64,000 nt of DNA from Botryotinia globosa (Eukaryota; Ascomycota; Leotiomycetes; Helotiales; Sclerotiniaceae): NCBI GenBank assembly GCA_014898425.1, contig RCSZ01000006.1, positions 1,798,001 through 1,862,000 of the forward strand, read 5' to 3'. Shown piece by piece: positions 34,649 through 47,024 of the stretch (its first letter is position 1; each line of letters opens with the position of its first letter). A program made the position numbers and the translations under genes. Under the pieces are notes generated by a model. That model did no database searches. It was given only the letters and a program-made list of their open reading frames with translations, and was not told the origin of the DNA.

Positions 34649-35364
34649 GTCCAACAAACACGCGCTTCACTAGCTAACGATGAGATGGCAAACAATGTCT
34701 GAACATTACATTTCTGAAAGCATCATTACCAGTTATATAATAATTTGTGAGTTGGCCGATTTTTATGACTTCCTTTGCCTATGTGTACCTCCATTCGGAT
34801 TTCTTGTTTGCCCTATGATGCAGAAACTATGTCAAGCGGTAAACGTGTAGCATTGCAAGGCTGTCACAGCTGGCTTTGAATCTCATCTTTCTCAGTGGTT
34901 TGAAACGGAATTGAAAGCTGTTCAATTAGCTTCATGGATACCTCAAAACATGTTCTTATCGCTTTTATGGTGTATTAGAACTCTTCCTTTCCTACCTTTT
35001 TGTTGGCACGACGTAAATGCAAGTGCAGCAGATCCTCAGGTTCTCATAGGCTCATTATTTCGCCCCTTTTTCACGCGATGGCATTGTGTTACTGACCAAC
35101 TGTTGTAGGTTAATTTAATAATCATCTTAAGCATCACGCCACTCTCTCTCTCTCTCTTCTTTACGGGACGTCACATGACTCTTCATATCTTTGATATTGC
35201 ATTTGGTCGATGACTCTTTTAAGCTGGTTGCTACAGTCATATACCTTCCACTCAATCTTTTACCCTGGATTTGATTTCCAGATTTGATTTCGAACATCTG
35301 TACAAAAGAACCTGCGACAGTGAGCACTTCTCAATACGTACCCAAGAAAATACTGTCTTTCATT
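34649..35364. other. Divergent intergenic, 0.7 kb
   Basis: Lies between the small minus-strand gene and the DUF262 gene, so it holds both 5' flanks. A (CT)n run lies at about 35141-35158. No gene seen. Confidence 0.5.
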
Positions 35365-37095
35365 ATGACGAGAGTGGAAATTAAGCCAGGCTCGCCTGTC
35401 GAGGAAAGGCTAATAAAGAATGAAGATTCTGGAGATGAAACCCTGCGACTGGATTTACCGGATATCGCAGAAGATAGTATTTTCGATGACGTAGATGTCG
35501 AAGACGAAGAGTCTGAATACGTGGATGGAAATTTTGAAGGTTTGGTGTTCATCAATGGTATTGAACACTTTGTTTGTCCAGGTAAATTGACAAGTGAAAT
35601 ACTGTGTTGATTGCTGCTGATTGAGACGTATAAGGGTTTAAGATCCGGCAACTTCCTACACCAATGATCGTCAAAAGGTCTTTAAGAATGCTCTATAATA
35701 CCATCGTCAAGGGGAATCTCGTATTAGATCCAAACTATCAGAGAGCTAGTGTATGGGACGAAGGTCGTGCTTCTACTCTTATTACTTCGGTGTTGATGGG
35801 ATATTTCATTCCTCCAATCGTTCTTAATGTCCAAACAGTAATCAACAAATTGAAGGACGGCCGGAAAGAGGTGAAGCACATGCGGATCTGTGTTGATGGG
35901 AAGCAACGCTTGACATCGCTTTTTAAGTTTATGAGCGGAGAGATCGGATTTTTGGACAATTCACACCCGCCAAAAAAGTGGTACTATTGCCATCCAACTA
36001 TCAACGGTGTATTGACGCCGAGTAGCAACAGAAACATTTGTCCAGATGGATTGAAGAAGTTTTTCGACGACAAGGTCTTCTGTTGTTATGAGTACGACCA
36101 TTTGACACAAGAGACTGAAGAAACTATGTTCCAGCTTGTCCAGCGGGGAATTGCTTTATCGCCAGCTGAGAAAATGAGAGCAATGTCCACTGAGTGGGCT
36201 AGATTCACTCGCATATATGAGGATGATTATGCCATGGTGATCAACTGTAAGTACCTTGTACTTTACGCGAGGAACATGGCTAATTGGGTGAATAGTATCG
36301 AAGCAAAGTCGTGCATCGGGTTTTCGACTTATTCTCACTATATTTACAATGATTCAAGAAGTTCTTTCTGGACCAGCCAACGGTCGAAGGAGGAAAACTG
36401 TGCCCTCACTCCAAGCTAGTCCCCAAGCACTTATGCGTGTACTAGAAGATCCAGAACCAATATCTATGGGTCTCAAACTCGCTTTCAAGGACGTATTCGA
36501 TAGGTTTGAATCACTGATCAAGTTATCATCTACGAAGTTACCAGACGGCCAATATGAAGTCCAAAAGAACTCAGTATTTGATCCCGCTCCCGAGTTTCTA
36601 AAGGAGGCGGATGTGAACCACGTCCGCACTTTTTCACCACTAGAGTTAGTAGCCACCGGTATTCTAATATCATACCATAAAGACAGACGATCAGACGACG
36701 TTCTTCTTTCAGACATCAAATCCCTACGTCGCTTTCTACGATTGAAGTATAAAGATCTACGAGTCAACGCTCAATGCTGGGCCACGGCTTGGGAATTCAT
36801 CTCTGAGCATGTTCATCGAAATCCCAATCCCCTGAATAATTTTGCACTTCGTTTACAATCGCATCGGGAAAAGAATGGGACTGGTATTCCTACAGAGAGG
36901 GGTATGAGGAGGGCAAGATCGAATTCGGATTCCAGTACGCTGTCGAGCTTAGATTCGTTGTTCGAAGCTGAGGTTGAAGCGGACCGAGATGATTCGAGTG
37001 AGGGACCGGAGAGTAATTCTTCCGTGGCTAGTTCGAGTAAGAGGGTTAGGGTTGATTATGCTGGTAATGAGTCTTCTAAGAGAGTGAAGAGATAA
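35365..37095 (+). CDS. Fungal DUF262 (GmrSD N-terminal / ParB-like) protein
   Basis: Three exons in phase: 35365-35581, 35635-36246 and 36296-37095 (introns 53 and 49 bp), for 542 residues. After an acidic N-terminus comes IRQLPTPMIVKRSLRMLYNT, then NLVLDPNYQRASVWDEGRAS and RICVDGKQRLTSLFKFMSGE. The pattern of an early YQR and a later DGKQR (DGQQR-like) motif is the core of DUF262, the ParB/Srx-like fold of bacterial GmrS-type restriction proteins. The C-terminus is Ser/Asp-rich with basic clusters (SSKRVRVDYAGNESSKRVKR), likely a nuclear localisation signal. No HNH nuclease motif is visible, so cleavage is not implied. A nucleotide- or DNA-dependent nuclear role is possible but unproven. Confidence 0.85.
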
Positions 37096-37661
37096 TCTTG
37101 CATTGTCGGCGCAATGCTTCATGCTGGTTGTTTTCTTGGTGAATCGGCTGACGGGAATTCTGGTTGCTGCATTTTTGGGATTTGGTTTGCCGCATTTTCT
37201 CACTGGTTAAAGAATTTTCTAACCAAGCTTTAACATGATGGGCAGAATAGCAGTGTTTATGCCGGCGCTCGGCTTCGTGTTTGGGGACCTTGTTTGTGCC
37301 GGTTTACAGCAATGCATCAGGAAGGGTGTACATGGTAGAATTGACGTTTGATTATTGTATGATAGAGATATAGAGGTTTGGGTAATAAGGATAATACGTA
37401 AACCGTTTGAGCTGATTGTGATCATTTTCTTCGTAGTGATTTACTTTCAGCTAGACATCTTAACTAACTTGATATCAAACCCTTCGGTCCCGTCTTGTAG
37501 AAACTGGATTATAGATGGATTACTCCTCCATCTTTTTAACAATGACATGGAAGACTAAGATTTAAGGGAAGATACAATGAGCAACGTATAAACAACTACC
37601 AAATTTACTAATATACATATACACACTTATGATCCATCGGTCTCGTAGCAATATCCTAGCA
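37096..37661. other. Convergent intergenic, 0.57 kb
   Basis: 3' flanks of the DUF262 gene (plus) and the CREG-like gene (minus). Nothing else recognised. Confidence 0.5.
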
Positions 37662-38474
37662 TCACAACTCCCAAGAACCTCCTAATCCTAATCCCTCAAC
37701 CGCCCATTCCTTCCATCCTTTCTTTTCTCCCACCAATCTCACTTTCTCCCACTCTTCTCTTTCAACAGACCTCCACTCCTCAATAGGTATCCAACCAATA
37801 TACGCGCGATCCCCAAATCCTCCTATCCAATAGATTTCCTGCACAACCAAGCGAACCCACTCACTATGATGAATATGGTTACCTGGTAACCAATATTTAG
37901 CATCGGGGTGCGTATCGACAAAACATTGCCTTAGTTCTTGTTCTTTTGCAGGCGAAGTAGTGATGGGTTCGAGGTATCCAATGATACTGAACCGCGGTTG
38001 GTTTGCCGCCGAAAATGCGAATGGGCATGGCTTAGAGGATATGCGAGATTTAGGAGGGTAAGGAGGAGTCCAAGATAGGGAGAGAGAGATATTTGGGTTT
38101 GAGACTGCATTTTTGAAGGTGGTTGCTATGCTGAGAGCGAGGATGGTAGGGTTGTTAGTTGCCGGTTCACAGTCAGCTATGTAGTCCATGAGCCCGATGG
38201 GAATATTTTGAAGATTGGAGGGTCGGTTCTCGGAAGTTGATGATGAGTTGGGGAAGATGGTCGAGAGGGTTCCGAGAGGCGTAAGATGGAGAATGCGACG
38301 GGCGAGAATGGCGCTTTCGCGGGATGTAGGAATGCGATTTGTAGATTCGGCAGAGGATGGATTATTGATAACGCTCTCTGGAGAAGAAATGGCGATTGGT
38401 ATGGATGAACTGCTTGTAAGTTGAAGGAGAGTGCTCAAGAGCAAGGCTCCTAATGGAGCGTTTGGGAGGTACAT
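37662..38474 (-). CDS. Secreted CREG-like FMN-barrel protein
   Basis: One exon of 270 codons from the ATG at 38472-38474. The start MYLPNAPLGALLLSTLLQL is a plausible signal peptide. Conserved segments are SAILARRILHLTPLGTLSTI, NIPIGLMDYIADCE, NPTILALSIATTFKNAVSNP, RFSIIGYLEPI, HPDAKYWLPGNHIHHSEWVR and QEIYWIGGFGDRAYIGWIP. This matches the CREG1 / pyridoxamine-5'-phosphate-oxidase-like split barrel found in secreted fungal proteins. The fold often binds flavin, but CREG proteins need not be enzymes, so the reaction is unknown. It probably acts in the secretory pathway, wall or outside the cell. Complete and without anomalies. Confidence 0.85.
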   Translation of the reverse strand: MYLPNAPLGALLLSTLLQLTSSSSIPIAISSPESVINNPSSAESTNRIPTSRESAILARRILHLTPLGTLSTIFPNSSSTSENRPSNLQNIPIGLMDYIADCEPATNNPTILALSIATTFKNAVSNPNISLSLSWTPPYPPKSRISSKPCPFAFSAANQPRFSIIGYLEPITTSPAKEQELRQCFVDTHPDAKYWLPGNHIHHSEWVRLVVQEIYWIGGFGDRAYIGWIPIEEWRSVEREEWEKVRLVGEKKGWKEWAVEGLGLGGSWEL

Positions 38475-39345
38475 TGCGAAAGAGCTTTAGGAAGCAGGAT
38501 AAATGTTCATTAGAGGTTATGGAGGCCAAATGAAGAAATATTTATATGATAAATATTCAATATAAATTTGGCATTCACTATGTAACAGTTACATAATAAG
38601 ATGGTTTATAACTTTACCGCTGATGAGATGTGATGGTAGTCGTGAACAAGACTCGGATAACAATCCGAAACTCGGAAGGGGTCACGGTGATAACAATGGA
38701 TCTGATAACGATAAGATCTCTTGGCGTTTATGTGATTAAATATCTTGACACAGCTCGTTATCAATTTGAAAATTGTACCTTTAGAGACTGGAAGTAAAGA
38801 ATTAAATCTTCAAAATTTTGAGATGAGTACAGCAAGGTACAGTGTGAGAATAATCTCACAAGCTTATGTATTGATTAATGGAGAAAATGAATTGAAATGT
38901 TGAGTGAGCATGTTCATGAAGTATTTTGTATTTTGGTGTTCTTCTCCGTAAGAATTGAAGAACAAGAAGAGAATATGGCTCGCTCCAATATATAGTGTCA
39001 CGTGATAAACTATAAAGGGCTGCCTAATTTCGAAGCCCTAGCATTTTTAGTGCGAAACATCAAGCGATGGCGCTAGAGTAAGCAGCAAAGAAAGAGTATA
39101 CTGACGCATCTCACGAATCCATCGACAACCCAACAACTCAGCAACCGCGTACGTATACCCATATTATTTCATCAAATCTACGGTTCCTGCCATCTCTAGA
39201 ATCGCTCGCAGATTCTCAAATTGATTTCTTCATCTCTGCGAAACCGACCTATTTGCATCTCAAAGAGAAGAACATCACCGCTTACATTTGCAACTTTTAC
39301 AGTTATCGGAAATATCAATCGACAATATCCCGATAAACTGCAATC
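38475..39345. other. Divergent intergenic, 0.87 kb
   Basis: Promoters of the CREG-like gene (minus) and eS30 (plus). AT-rich; no gene seen. Confidence 0.5.
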
Positions 39346-39782
39346 ATGGGAAAGGTTCACGGATCCCTCGCTCGTGCCGGAAAGGTCAAGTCTCAAACAC
39401 CAAAGGTACGATTCTTCTGATATAATTCTCGATGGAAGTCAAGGACACCGAAATGGGCAGGTTGGAGTGGCGAAAAAGATCTTGAGGATCATCTAGGGAG
39501 CAAGCAACATGGGAGGATGGAAACAGGACTGGGATACTTTGAAAGGCTACATGATCTTGATGAATCAAATCATGCTAATACGATGTTACAAATAGGTTGA
39601 GCCACAAGAGAAGAAGAAGCGCCCTAAGGGACGTGCTGCCAAGAGAGAGAAGTTCGTTCGTCGTTTCGTCAACGTTACTTTGACCGGTGGCAAGAGAAAG
39701 GTTCGACAACACTATAAACACTATCGCATCCAAGATGGTTTGCTAATCCAGGAAATAGATGAACCCCAACCCAGGAGCTTAA
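39346..39782 (+). CDS. rps30: 40S ribosomal protein eS30
   Basis: Three exons in phase: 39346-39405 (MGKVHGSLARAGKVKSQTPK), 39596-39700 (VEPQEKKKRPKGRAAKREKF and so on to VTLTGGKRK) and a last exon of eight codons at 39759-39782 (MNPNPGA and stop), for 62 residues. The introns are 190 and 58 bp. The sequence is nearly that of every fungal eS30, a small basic protein at the 40S decoding side. There is no ubiquitin-like (FUBI) fusion, as usual in fungi. The tiny last exon is supported by its conserved NPNPG ending and a CTAAT branch point with TAG acceptor. Confidence 0.96.
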
Positions 39783-42700
39783 ATAACCAAAAATTGATGG
39801 ATGGGGAACAAGAGGGGCGTTGCTTGTTACTATACACAAGAATTTCACCACGATGGGTTTACGATTACGATTCGGGAACTAGAGAATATCTACTTCAAGT
39901 TCGGACGGGAATCCATTGGTTGAAGGGAAAGCAATCTTCTTTAATGGGCGTATATGTACATTTGAGGAAGTGGTTTGCTGCTGAATTGAGATCAATGTTA
40001 TCTTGATCTTTCTCCGTCTCAATACTTGTTCATTGGTTTCTGCAGATGTGATGTGATCTTACGATGTTTTCTTACGCTGCAAAATGCTGAAGGCGAATCG
40101 GACAGCCCATTTGTGCAGGGCATCGGCCGAGGTCTTGAGAAATGGCTATGGGCTGGCTATTGGCCAGGGGCACTAGAGATTCTGTCTAGGAATCTCGGTC
40201 CCGTAGATTTTCATAGGGATCTGTCGACAATCAACAAGTTTTAACGTCTTCCTAACATTTCTCTTTCTGTGTTCTGAACATCCGCCACCCGTACAACATC
40301 TTTATTTCTTTCTCTTGTACTTGGCGAAATTAAGACCATAATAAACGTGCCGTCTGATTCGTTGATCACCATTGTATAATACCAAATTATCAAGGAAGCG
40401 AGCTTTATTTAAAGGTGTCTGTTTCCCTTGGTGTTCTCTTACATTCGTATTTATACAAGTTGCTAGTTCATCTTCGCTCTCTGGGTGTACATAACAGTCG
40501 TTCTATACTATGCTGAGATTTTGTCGGAGATTATGACGCATGATTGTAGCCTCTGTTTTTCCTCCATCCGACGCTTCTATGACTAATGATCACTCCCAAA
40601 CCTACAAGATGAAAGGTGTTCAGCATCATCCGGATGCGCCGTTCGAACCTTTCTCGGATATTGAGTTTTTGATAGTACTTGTCCTCGGCTGTCATATCTT
40701 CCTCCGCTCACCTAGACTTGGATTGTTTTCGCCGTTCATTGGAAACTCCTTCTATGTCTTTTCAGGCTTATCTTGCCCGATCCAGGGAGATCAAACCATC
40801 CGGCTTTAACCACTTGCACTCTCAAATAAGAGTGTGTTAACCCGAGTCTGGACAGACTTTTACTGAGTGTTCAACTTCCTTCCCCCAAATGATTCACTTG
40901 ATCATAATTTTGAATTGTTCTTTGTTTAAGATATATACCGTATCTTGTTGTCTGATTTCCATCATACTTGATACTTGGCTCTATCCTACGTACTTGGAAT
41001 GTGCTCCAGTCGACTTATCATTCGAATTGACAAAACAGGGCTGGCGCTCATTCGTCTGGAATGAGATGGACGTCCGCATGCTTTCTACCAGTGGCGAACA
41101 CCCGTTGCTACTTGGCTTTTGTTTCGTGAACTACGCCAAGAAGTGCATAATTCTCAATTTCAGCTACAAGCGTAAACATCACCCCTAGATATACATAGCA
41201 TCTCGTCATAGACCGGGAGGTATGTGGCCTGTGATCAAGAGACCGGTGTGTCCCTCGAGTCTTGAGGAAAGTCGCAGATCACCGGGTGTATTTGGTATTC
41301 CTTCCCGATGTCACTGAGGAATACGTACGAGAAGGAATGCGTGCTAAATTTGCATGTCCTCCATATTTTATAGATCGAGACGAGAATTTTCACAATAGGC
41401 GATGAGAGGATCAAAGAAGGATATCGACTAGGGCATCGAGTCTCTGTACCTCGTTACGGAATATTTGATTGAATAAATTGTTGGGCACATTGGGGTAGCA
41501 TAGCGCAGCCAGAATCTATGTCTATGTCGCTTCAATTCTCAAATGCAGATGTCTATCGAGGGGGAGGGCAAGAGTAGAGGTATATTTTATAAGAACCTTT
41601 CTAGGGGATGGATATGTGTACCGAAAAAATAGGAGAAGAGAGAAAGAAAGAAAATAAAGGCAAGACTATCTACCTTAACCAATCAACTCCAAATCACACC
41701 TCAAAAACAAACAAATCTCCGACAGCTATTTCCCATTTACCATTTCTCGGAAAATAGAATCTACAGAAACATACAACATACAACACACAATATAGAAACA
41801 CAGATCAGAGAGATACAAATACAAATATAAACACAAAAAACCCCGCAACACCACCCACCTCATGAATTTTACCAATCCTCCAACCCTGACTGTATGTATA
41901 TCTTTTACTGCTAATAATACCTACCTACCTATCTATCCGTCATTATTCAACATTCAAGAACTTGATAAAGATTAATATTCCTCTCTCATTCATTGCATTC
42001 GCCATGCACAAATCCAGATCAAAGTCAAAATCAGTCAATCAATCAAATGAATTAAGATCATATTACTATCCAACTACCACTATCTTAGTATCTCAGCTGT
42101 CTCCTCTCATATTCTCTGGCCTCTTTCTGTGCACCCTACTACATTCCCATTGCCATCATTGCTATTCCCATTGTGATTGCGATTCCAGCCAACCATCCAA
42201 GCGCAACAACCGAGCCTAGATCCATCGACCCAGTCCAATTCAATCCCTTGAACCCCGTGAATCCATCCAGCACAGCCAAGCCAGCATGCTCTCCCCAATC
42301 TCTCCATGCCCCAGAAATAGAAGTCCCTGTAACAAACCGTCTATCCGGATATCAAATCATGTCATTAAAGAACCCCTCAAACCCTTGATGCACTGCTCCG
42401 ACAAAAAGACCAAAAATCGACGTGCAAAAACAATAGTAAAATCGAACCAAGCCAAGGCCAACCCCTATCGTATCCACCCATACGTCAACCAACCCAGTAT
42501 AGTTCATACTCATCACCCGTATCAGCTGCAGAGAGCTCGTGCGCAGACACAAACACCATGGTCATAATCTCCCGGCTCTCAAAATCTTTCAAACACAATG
42601 CAAAAGAAGAAAAATCAAATTCGCACGATCAAAGTCTCATTTCTCTTAATCTGCGTCCAAGAGCTAGAGGATCGAACAAGTAGGTAGAATAGAAGGAAGA

Positions 42701-43023
42701 TTAACATGATATCAAAGCTCTCAATGCTGAAAACAGAAAGAAAAAAAACAAGTTTCAAAAGAGCCTCCCAATATTCCCGCCCCTTCGTGTGGTATAACCT
42801 GAGATGCATTACGTTGATTCGATCCATTAAGAAAGAAAAAGCATCATCATCGTATCATTTGCATCTTGAAATATAAAGCGCGAATCCTCGCTGGTATCAT
42901 AAAAGGCCGAGTATAAGTAACTCCAAGGAACAATCAGTTGTAGCCACCAACCCCAGAAAAGATCATAGGAAGGAAAGAACGCCTATTGACGTCATTGGTA
43001 AAGAGAACGACAACAAAGCTCGA
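39783..43023. other. Gene-poor stretch, 3.2 kb
   Basis: Holds the 3' flanks of eS30 (plus) and areA (minus), which converge. Several frames of 70-100 codons are open between 40026 and 41188 but none has codon structure, introns or a known domain. On the minus strand around 42126-42540 a frame reads VTGTSISGAWRDWGEHAGLA and then LGSVVALGWLAGIAITMGIA, a possible membrane segment. It has a TGA a few codons upstream. I cannot turn this into a gene model. Confidence 0.4.
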
Positions 43024-46000
43024 TCAGAGACTCATGGTTAGCCATTCCCATTCTTGAGGACCAGCACCGGAGCCATTAGGTCCATTTTGACTATTCATAG
43101 CCATTCCATGTTGTGAACCTCCCATGCCCATTTGCATCCCAGAACCTCCTTGTCCCATCATTGGTCTCGCTGGCATACCAAATCCATTTCCTAGGCCCAT
43201 GGATCCATTGGTACCCATCAATCCCATACCAATAGACTTTGCAGCCTCGTTGCTACCAGTAGAAGCTTCAGGCGAATCAACATCCATACTCTCGATTGCA
43301 CTAACACTTTTGCTATGTCTTCTTTGTCGCTTAGGTACTGCGTTTGATCGAGGCATACTAGATGCTGCACCAGGGCCGGGCGTTGCTTTGGGTGGAGCAG
43401 CTGCTATCGGAACCACGCCTTTACCTCCGCTAACACCTGTTGTGCCTGAAGAAGAGCCTGCAGAACCATGATAGGAAGTTGGAGTACTGCCCGCAGTGCT
43501 TCCTCCATTTCCTAATGAACCTGTAATTGAAGGGGGGCTAGCACTCTCATTTGCATTTCTTCCATGGCTACTCGTAGGTGTTGTTACTTGAGTTTGCGGG
43601 GCTGTGTTGACCATACCTGTTGCTGCAACTATCGAGTTCTTTCTAGTGTTGGGTCCACTGCTCATTGTGCCTATTTTCTTAGAAGCTCTCGTTGAAGCGC
43701 CACCCGAGTTACCAATAGGAAGTGTGGCACCGGATCCTCTATTTCGCTTCTTGATGACATCGGTTTTCAAGGATAAGGGACGTACAACACCGTGGAGCTT
43801 CAGGAAGAGACCGCAAGCATTGCAAAGTGGGTGACCTTCAGGGTTTCGCCTCCAGAGAGGTGTTGTTTGTGTAAAACAATTCGTACAAGTGGTTGGTACC
43901 CCATTATCTCCTTGACCAGCTGCCGCTAGATTGGTAGTCGAACCATGCTTAGATCCACCAGGAGATCCTGGTCTGCTAGGTGCTACTGATGAAAATCCTG
44001 ACATGTTGTTGGTATCTGGTGGGGAATTTGACGCAGAAGGGCCTGAGTTGTCAAACATGCTATTCTGGCCGAGTAGTACTGCGTTTGGTGTCGAAGCGGT
44101 TCGAGGAATCTTTTGTCGTCTGTCATTTCTTGGACGGTTATCGGAAACGGATTGAGTAGAGCCGTGGTGTCTCCCAAGGGAACCTCCAGATCCATCCCAT
44201 TCTAATGGTGACGATACCATTTCTGTTCCTCCGATGGTGACCTGTTTTCTTGGTGGACCTCCTGGATATCGTGCTGCCTGAGTATTGAATTGTCCTGACA
44301 AGCTAGCATCCCACTGCAGGCTACCACTTCTATGCATATCCATGTTCTGGTCGTCCAAAGGTGACTGGGCAAAATCGTGCTGCAACATAAGTGTTCGCTC
44401 GGCAAAAGCTTGACTTTCATCATCTTCGTTGTCGGAATCGGCTCCAAATGAAAACATGTTTTCGTGTCCAATCTGGACACCAGGAGATCGCACAGGATGA
44501 TCGGGTTGGAAGACTTGGGATGGATCTATGTGTTGTGACAGATTGAATCCACCGGCGGAGGCAAAGGAGTTGTTCGAGGGGCCGGAGGTTGTCACTGCAG
44601 TGAACATTGATCCTCCGTTGCCGTTGTACATATATTGAGGTGCCATGGAATTGGAAAGACTTGAAGGCCCTTGATTGAAAGTGTGAGGACGTTGGTGTCG
44701 CATATTCATTCCGTGTGAAAAGTACAGTTCCTGTCCCTCGGGAATGGGCTGAGGAGTAGAGACTGTAGAAGGATAAGCACTTCCAGGAGGAGAATAGTAA
44801 TCGTTTGAGTTCAAGGAGGAAGATGGCATCGAAGCATTATTGTACATTGAAGAGAATGGTCCATGGGGAACGAGGGGTGAATGGGAGGGGGAGAAGTTAA
44901 AGTTTTGTTGGAAAGGGCCTGCTGAGGTGACAATCGGATCATTGTCCATGTTGAAAGTATCTAGTTGAAATGGCACATCTGGCACTCCGTGGTTAAATGG
45001 TGGGTGAGATTGATTCAAAGAATACTCTTGAAGATCATCGGGGTCATTTGGAATCATGATGCTGTTGACTTGCGGCGAAAAATCGGCCGGTCGTTTGCGG
45101 GCCTGTTAGTTTTGTCAGTCTCCGACCTTGATGGCGCTTAAGATGTGATTGAAATTTAGAACCACGGGATAGGGGAAAGACTTACACGTCGCTCATCAAT
45201 ACTTGTTTTCCTCACATTTCTCTGCACGTAATTAAATTCTTCGTTACTTCGAGGAGCGTGATGAGGAACCGGGACAGATTGTGGGACCGCAAAGTGCTGT
45301 GTCGATTCTTTCCGCATTTTGATAGGAATCGCCGAAGCTATCGAGTTAGACGATCTGTCAATCTCTTTTTTCGTAAGTTCCGGGGAAGGCGACGTGGCGA
45401 TTCCTGTTGGTGTGGATATACTATCGGAAAGGATATAATCGTCCAAATTCATGGCATCAGAAGTGTCTACAGTATTTTGGTCTGTAGATTTTCTCAGCTG
45501 AGCAATTCCACTTGGTCCAGTCGAAGTCTGATTTTGTTGAGATAATCTGTTCAAATACTGTTAGGGTTTCCTTTGTGAATATTACGGATTCGTCGACTTC
45601 ATACCGAGCATTTTCTTCCTCCTGCTTGCGCTTTCGCAGATTCATTGCCATCATGCGCCATGTCAAGTTCTCCAATCGCTCCTGGTTTGGCAGAGTCTTC
45701 TTTGTTTTACTGTATAGCTTCCAGATCTGTGTTGCCAAAGGATCTTTCTTTTGCATCTCATCCGTGTTATCGAGCTCCTCGCCGGCGGAGCCATCTTTCC
45801 AAGTCGGAAAGAAACTCTCACCAAGCAAATCATCGCGCGCACGGCTTGACGCTGGGTGATCCAGTTTGTCTTCCTGAGCTTTTGCGCTCGCACCAGAGCT
45901 CTTTGTTTGGTCGTTAACGTTATCGTAAGTATTCGTTGATTGATTCGCAGATGTCGGTTGAGTAGATTGATTTTCAGGCCTTCGAGGAAATCTATAATCG

Positions 46001-46134
46001 TGCTGTGTTCCTATCGATTCTGATGATGTAGTATTACTTATTTGCGAGTCTCCACTTGTATGCCAGTCTTCAGATGAGTCGCGGAATCTTTGTAGATAGC
46101 CCCCACGCTCAAGGTATTGTGCCGTTCCAGGCAT
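43024..46134 (-). CDS. areA: GATA transcription factor AreA (nitrogen regulator)
   Basis: Three exons in phase: 45605-46134, 45186-45546 and 43024-45102 (introns 58 and 83 bp), for 989 residues. The N-terminal motif [20 protein letters not shown] with [19 protein letters not shown] is the DUF1752 block of AreA/NIT2. [15 protein letters not shown] opens exon 3. The single GATA zinc finger (about 43800-43895) has CTNC, 17 residues, then CNAC, and basic flanks [14 protein letters not shown]. The protein ends [11 protein letters not shown], the conserved tail that in Aspergillus and Neurospora meets the co-repressor NmrA. AreA activates genes for secondary nitrogen sources when ammonium and glutamine are low. 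The start at 46134 is the first ATG giving this N-terminus; an in-frame upstream stretch exists. Confidence 0.96.
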
Positions 46135-46345
46135 TTTGTTGGAGCGACACACCTCCTTCTCGGACGGTCCTCGCCCAATGTAACAGTAATCCCGCAACCG
46201 AATCCAATCCTAGGATGCTTGCGCAGAAATGAGCTTATGGCTATATTCAAAGAATATATTTGTGTTTCTGTTCTTCGGGGGGAGGGGTTGTCAAATCGAA
46301 CGATCCCTTTGAGCAAACTTAAACTTTCCGAGTTTGCGACGATTG

Positions 46346-46379
46346 GACGAAGGTCGAAGGTCGAAGGTCGAAGGTCGAA
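46346..46379. repeat. 8 bp tandem repeat (GAAGGTCG)n
   Basis: Four copies just upstream of the areA start region. Confidence 0.85.
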
Positions 46380-46698
46380 CAAATCTAGAGTTGTTTTCAA
46401 ATATGCGCTGTTGGATCCGTAATTTTTTTTAATTTTTTCCCTATCTGTTAACCCCAAATGCAGCGAGTCAGATGGAAGTGGTGTCGCAAATTTCGGAAAT
46501 CTTGGCCGAAGATTGGTGGGTGGATGACAGACAATTAATTGTTCAAGGGTGTACTTGATTGAGTAAGGTAAGGAAGGTACCTATTGTTCTTCTTTTCAGG
46601 TCGGTGTCGGCCAGATTCCAATGGCTTGGTTCGAGCTGAAAATAATAAGAGTTGAATGGATGTCTCGGAGCGTATAGTTGGAAGTGAATAGAATATGG

Positions 46699-46752
46699 AT
46701 ATGTATGTATGTATGTGTGTGTGTGAATATGTGAATATGTGAATATGTATGT
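46699..46752. repeat. Compound TATG / TG / GTGAATAT repeat
   Basis: Adjacent short arrays of TATG, TG and an 8 bp GTGAATAT unit in the areA upstream region. Confidence 0.8.
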
Positions 46753-46979
46753 AAAAGTATTGATGGTATGGTATGGAAGAGTCTTAAAATAAAGTGTGAC
46801 GGTAAATTTGTAAGATAGATAGTGCGGTCTGTAGTGTAGAGTAGTGTAGAGTAGTGTAGTCTGTGAAAAGGTAGAAAGAAGGTAGGAGGTACAGACGGTA
46901 TAGTAGGTAGGTAGTAGGTAGTCTCTAAAGAGAGAAGTCTGGAAGAAAAGAAGATTTCCGATTTCTTTTCTTCAATCTG

Positions 46980-47024
46980 CAATCTTCAATCTTCAATCTT
47001 CAATCTTCAATCTTCAATCTTCAA
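46980..47024. repeat. 7 bp tandem repeat (AATCTTC)n
   Basis: Six near-perfect heptamers, followed by TTTCTTTCTCT-type pyrimidine runs to about 47060. Confidence 0.88.

Noticed and set aside
39406..39595. Possible C/D snoRNA in the 190 bp eS30 intron
   Set aside because: A TGATGA-like box is near the 3' end and a CTGA near the 5' end, the wrong order for a C/D snoRNA.
39680..40006. Plus frame of 108 codons starting inside eS30
   Set aside because: It reads from eS30 exon 2 through the second intron in another frame; the eS30 splice sites and conserved ending explain the DNA.
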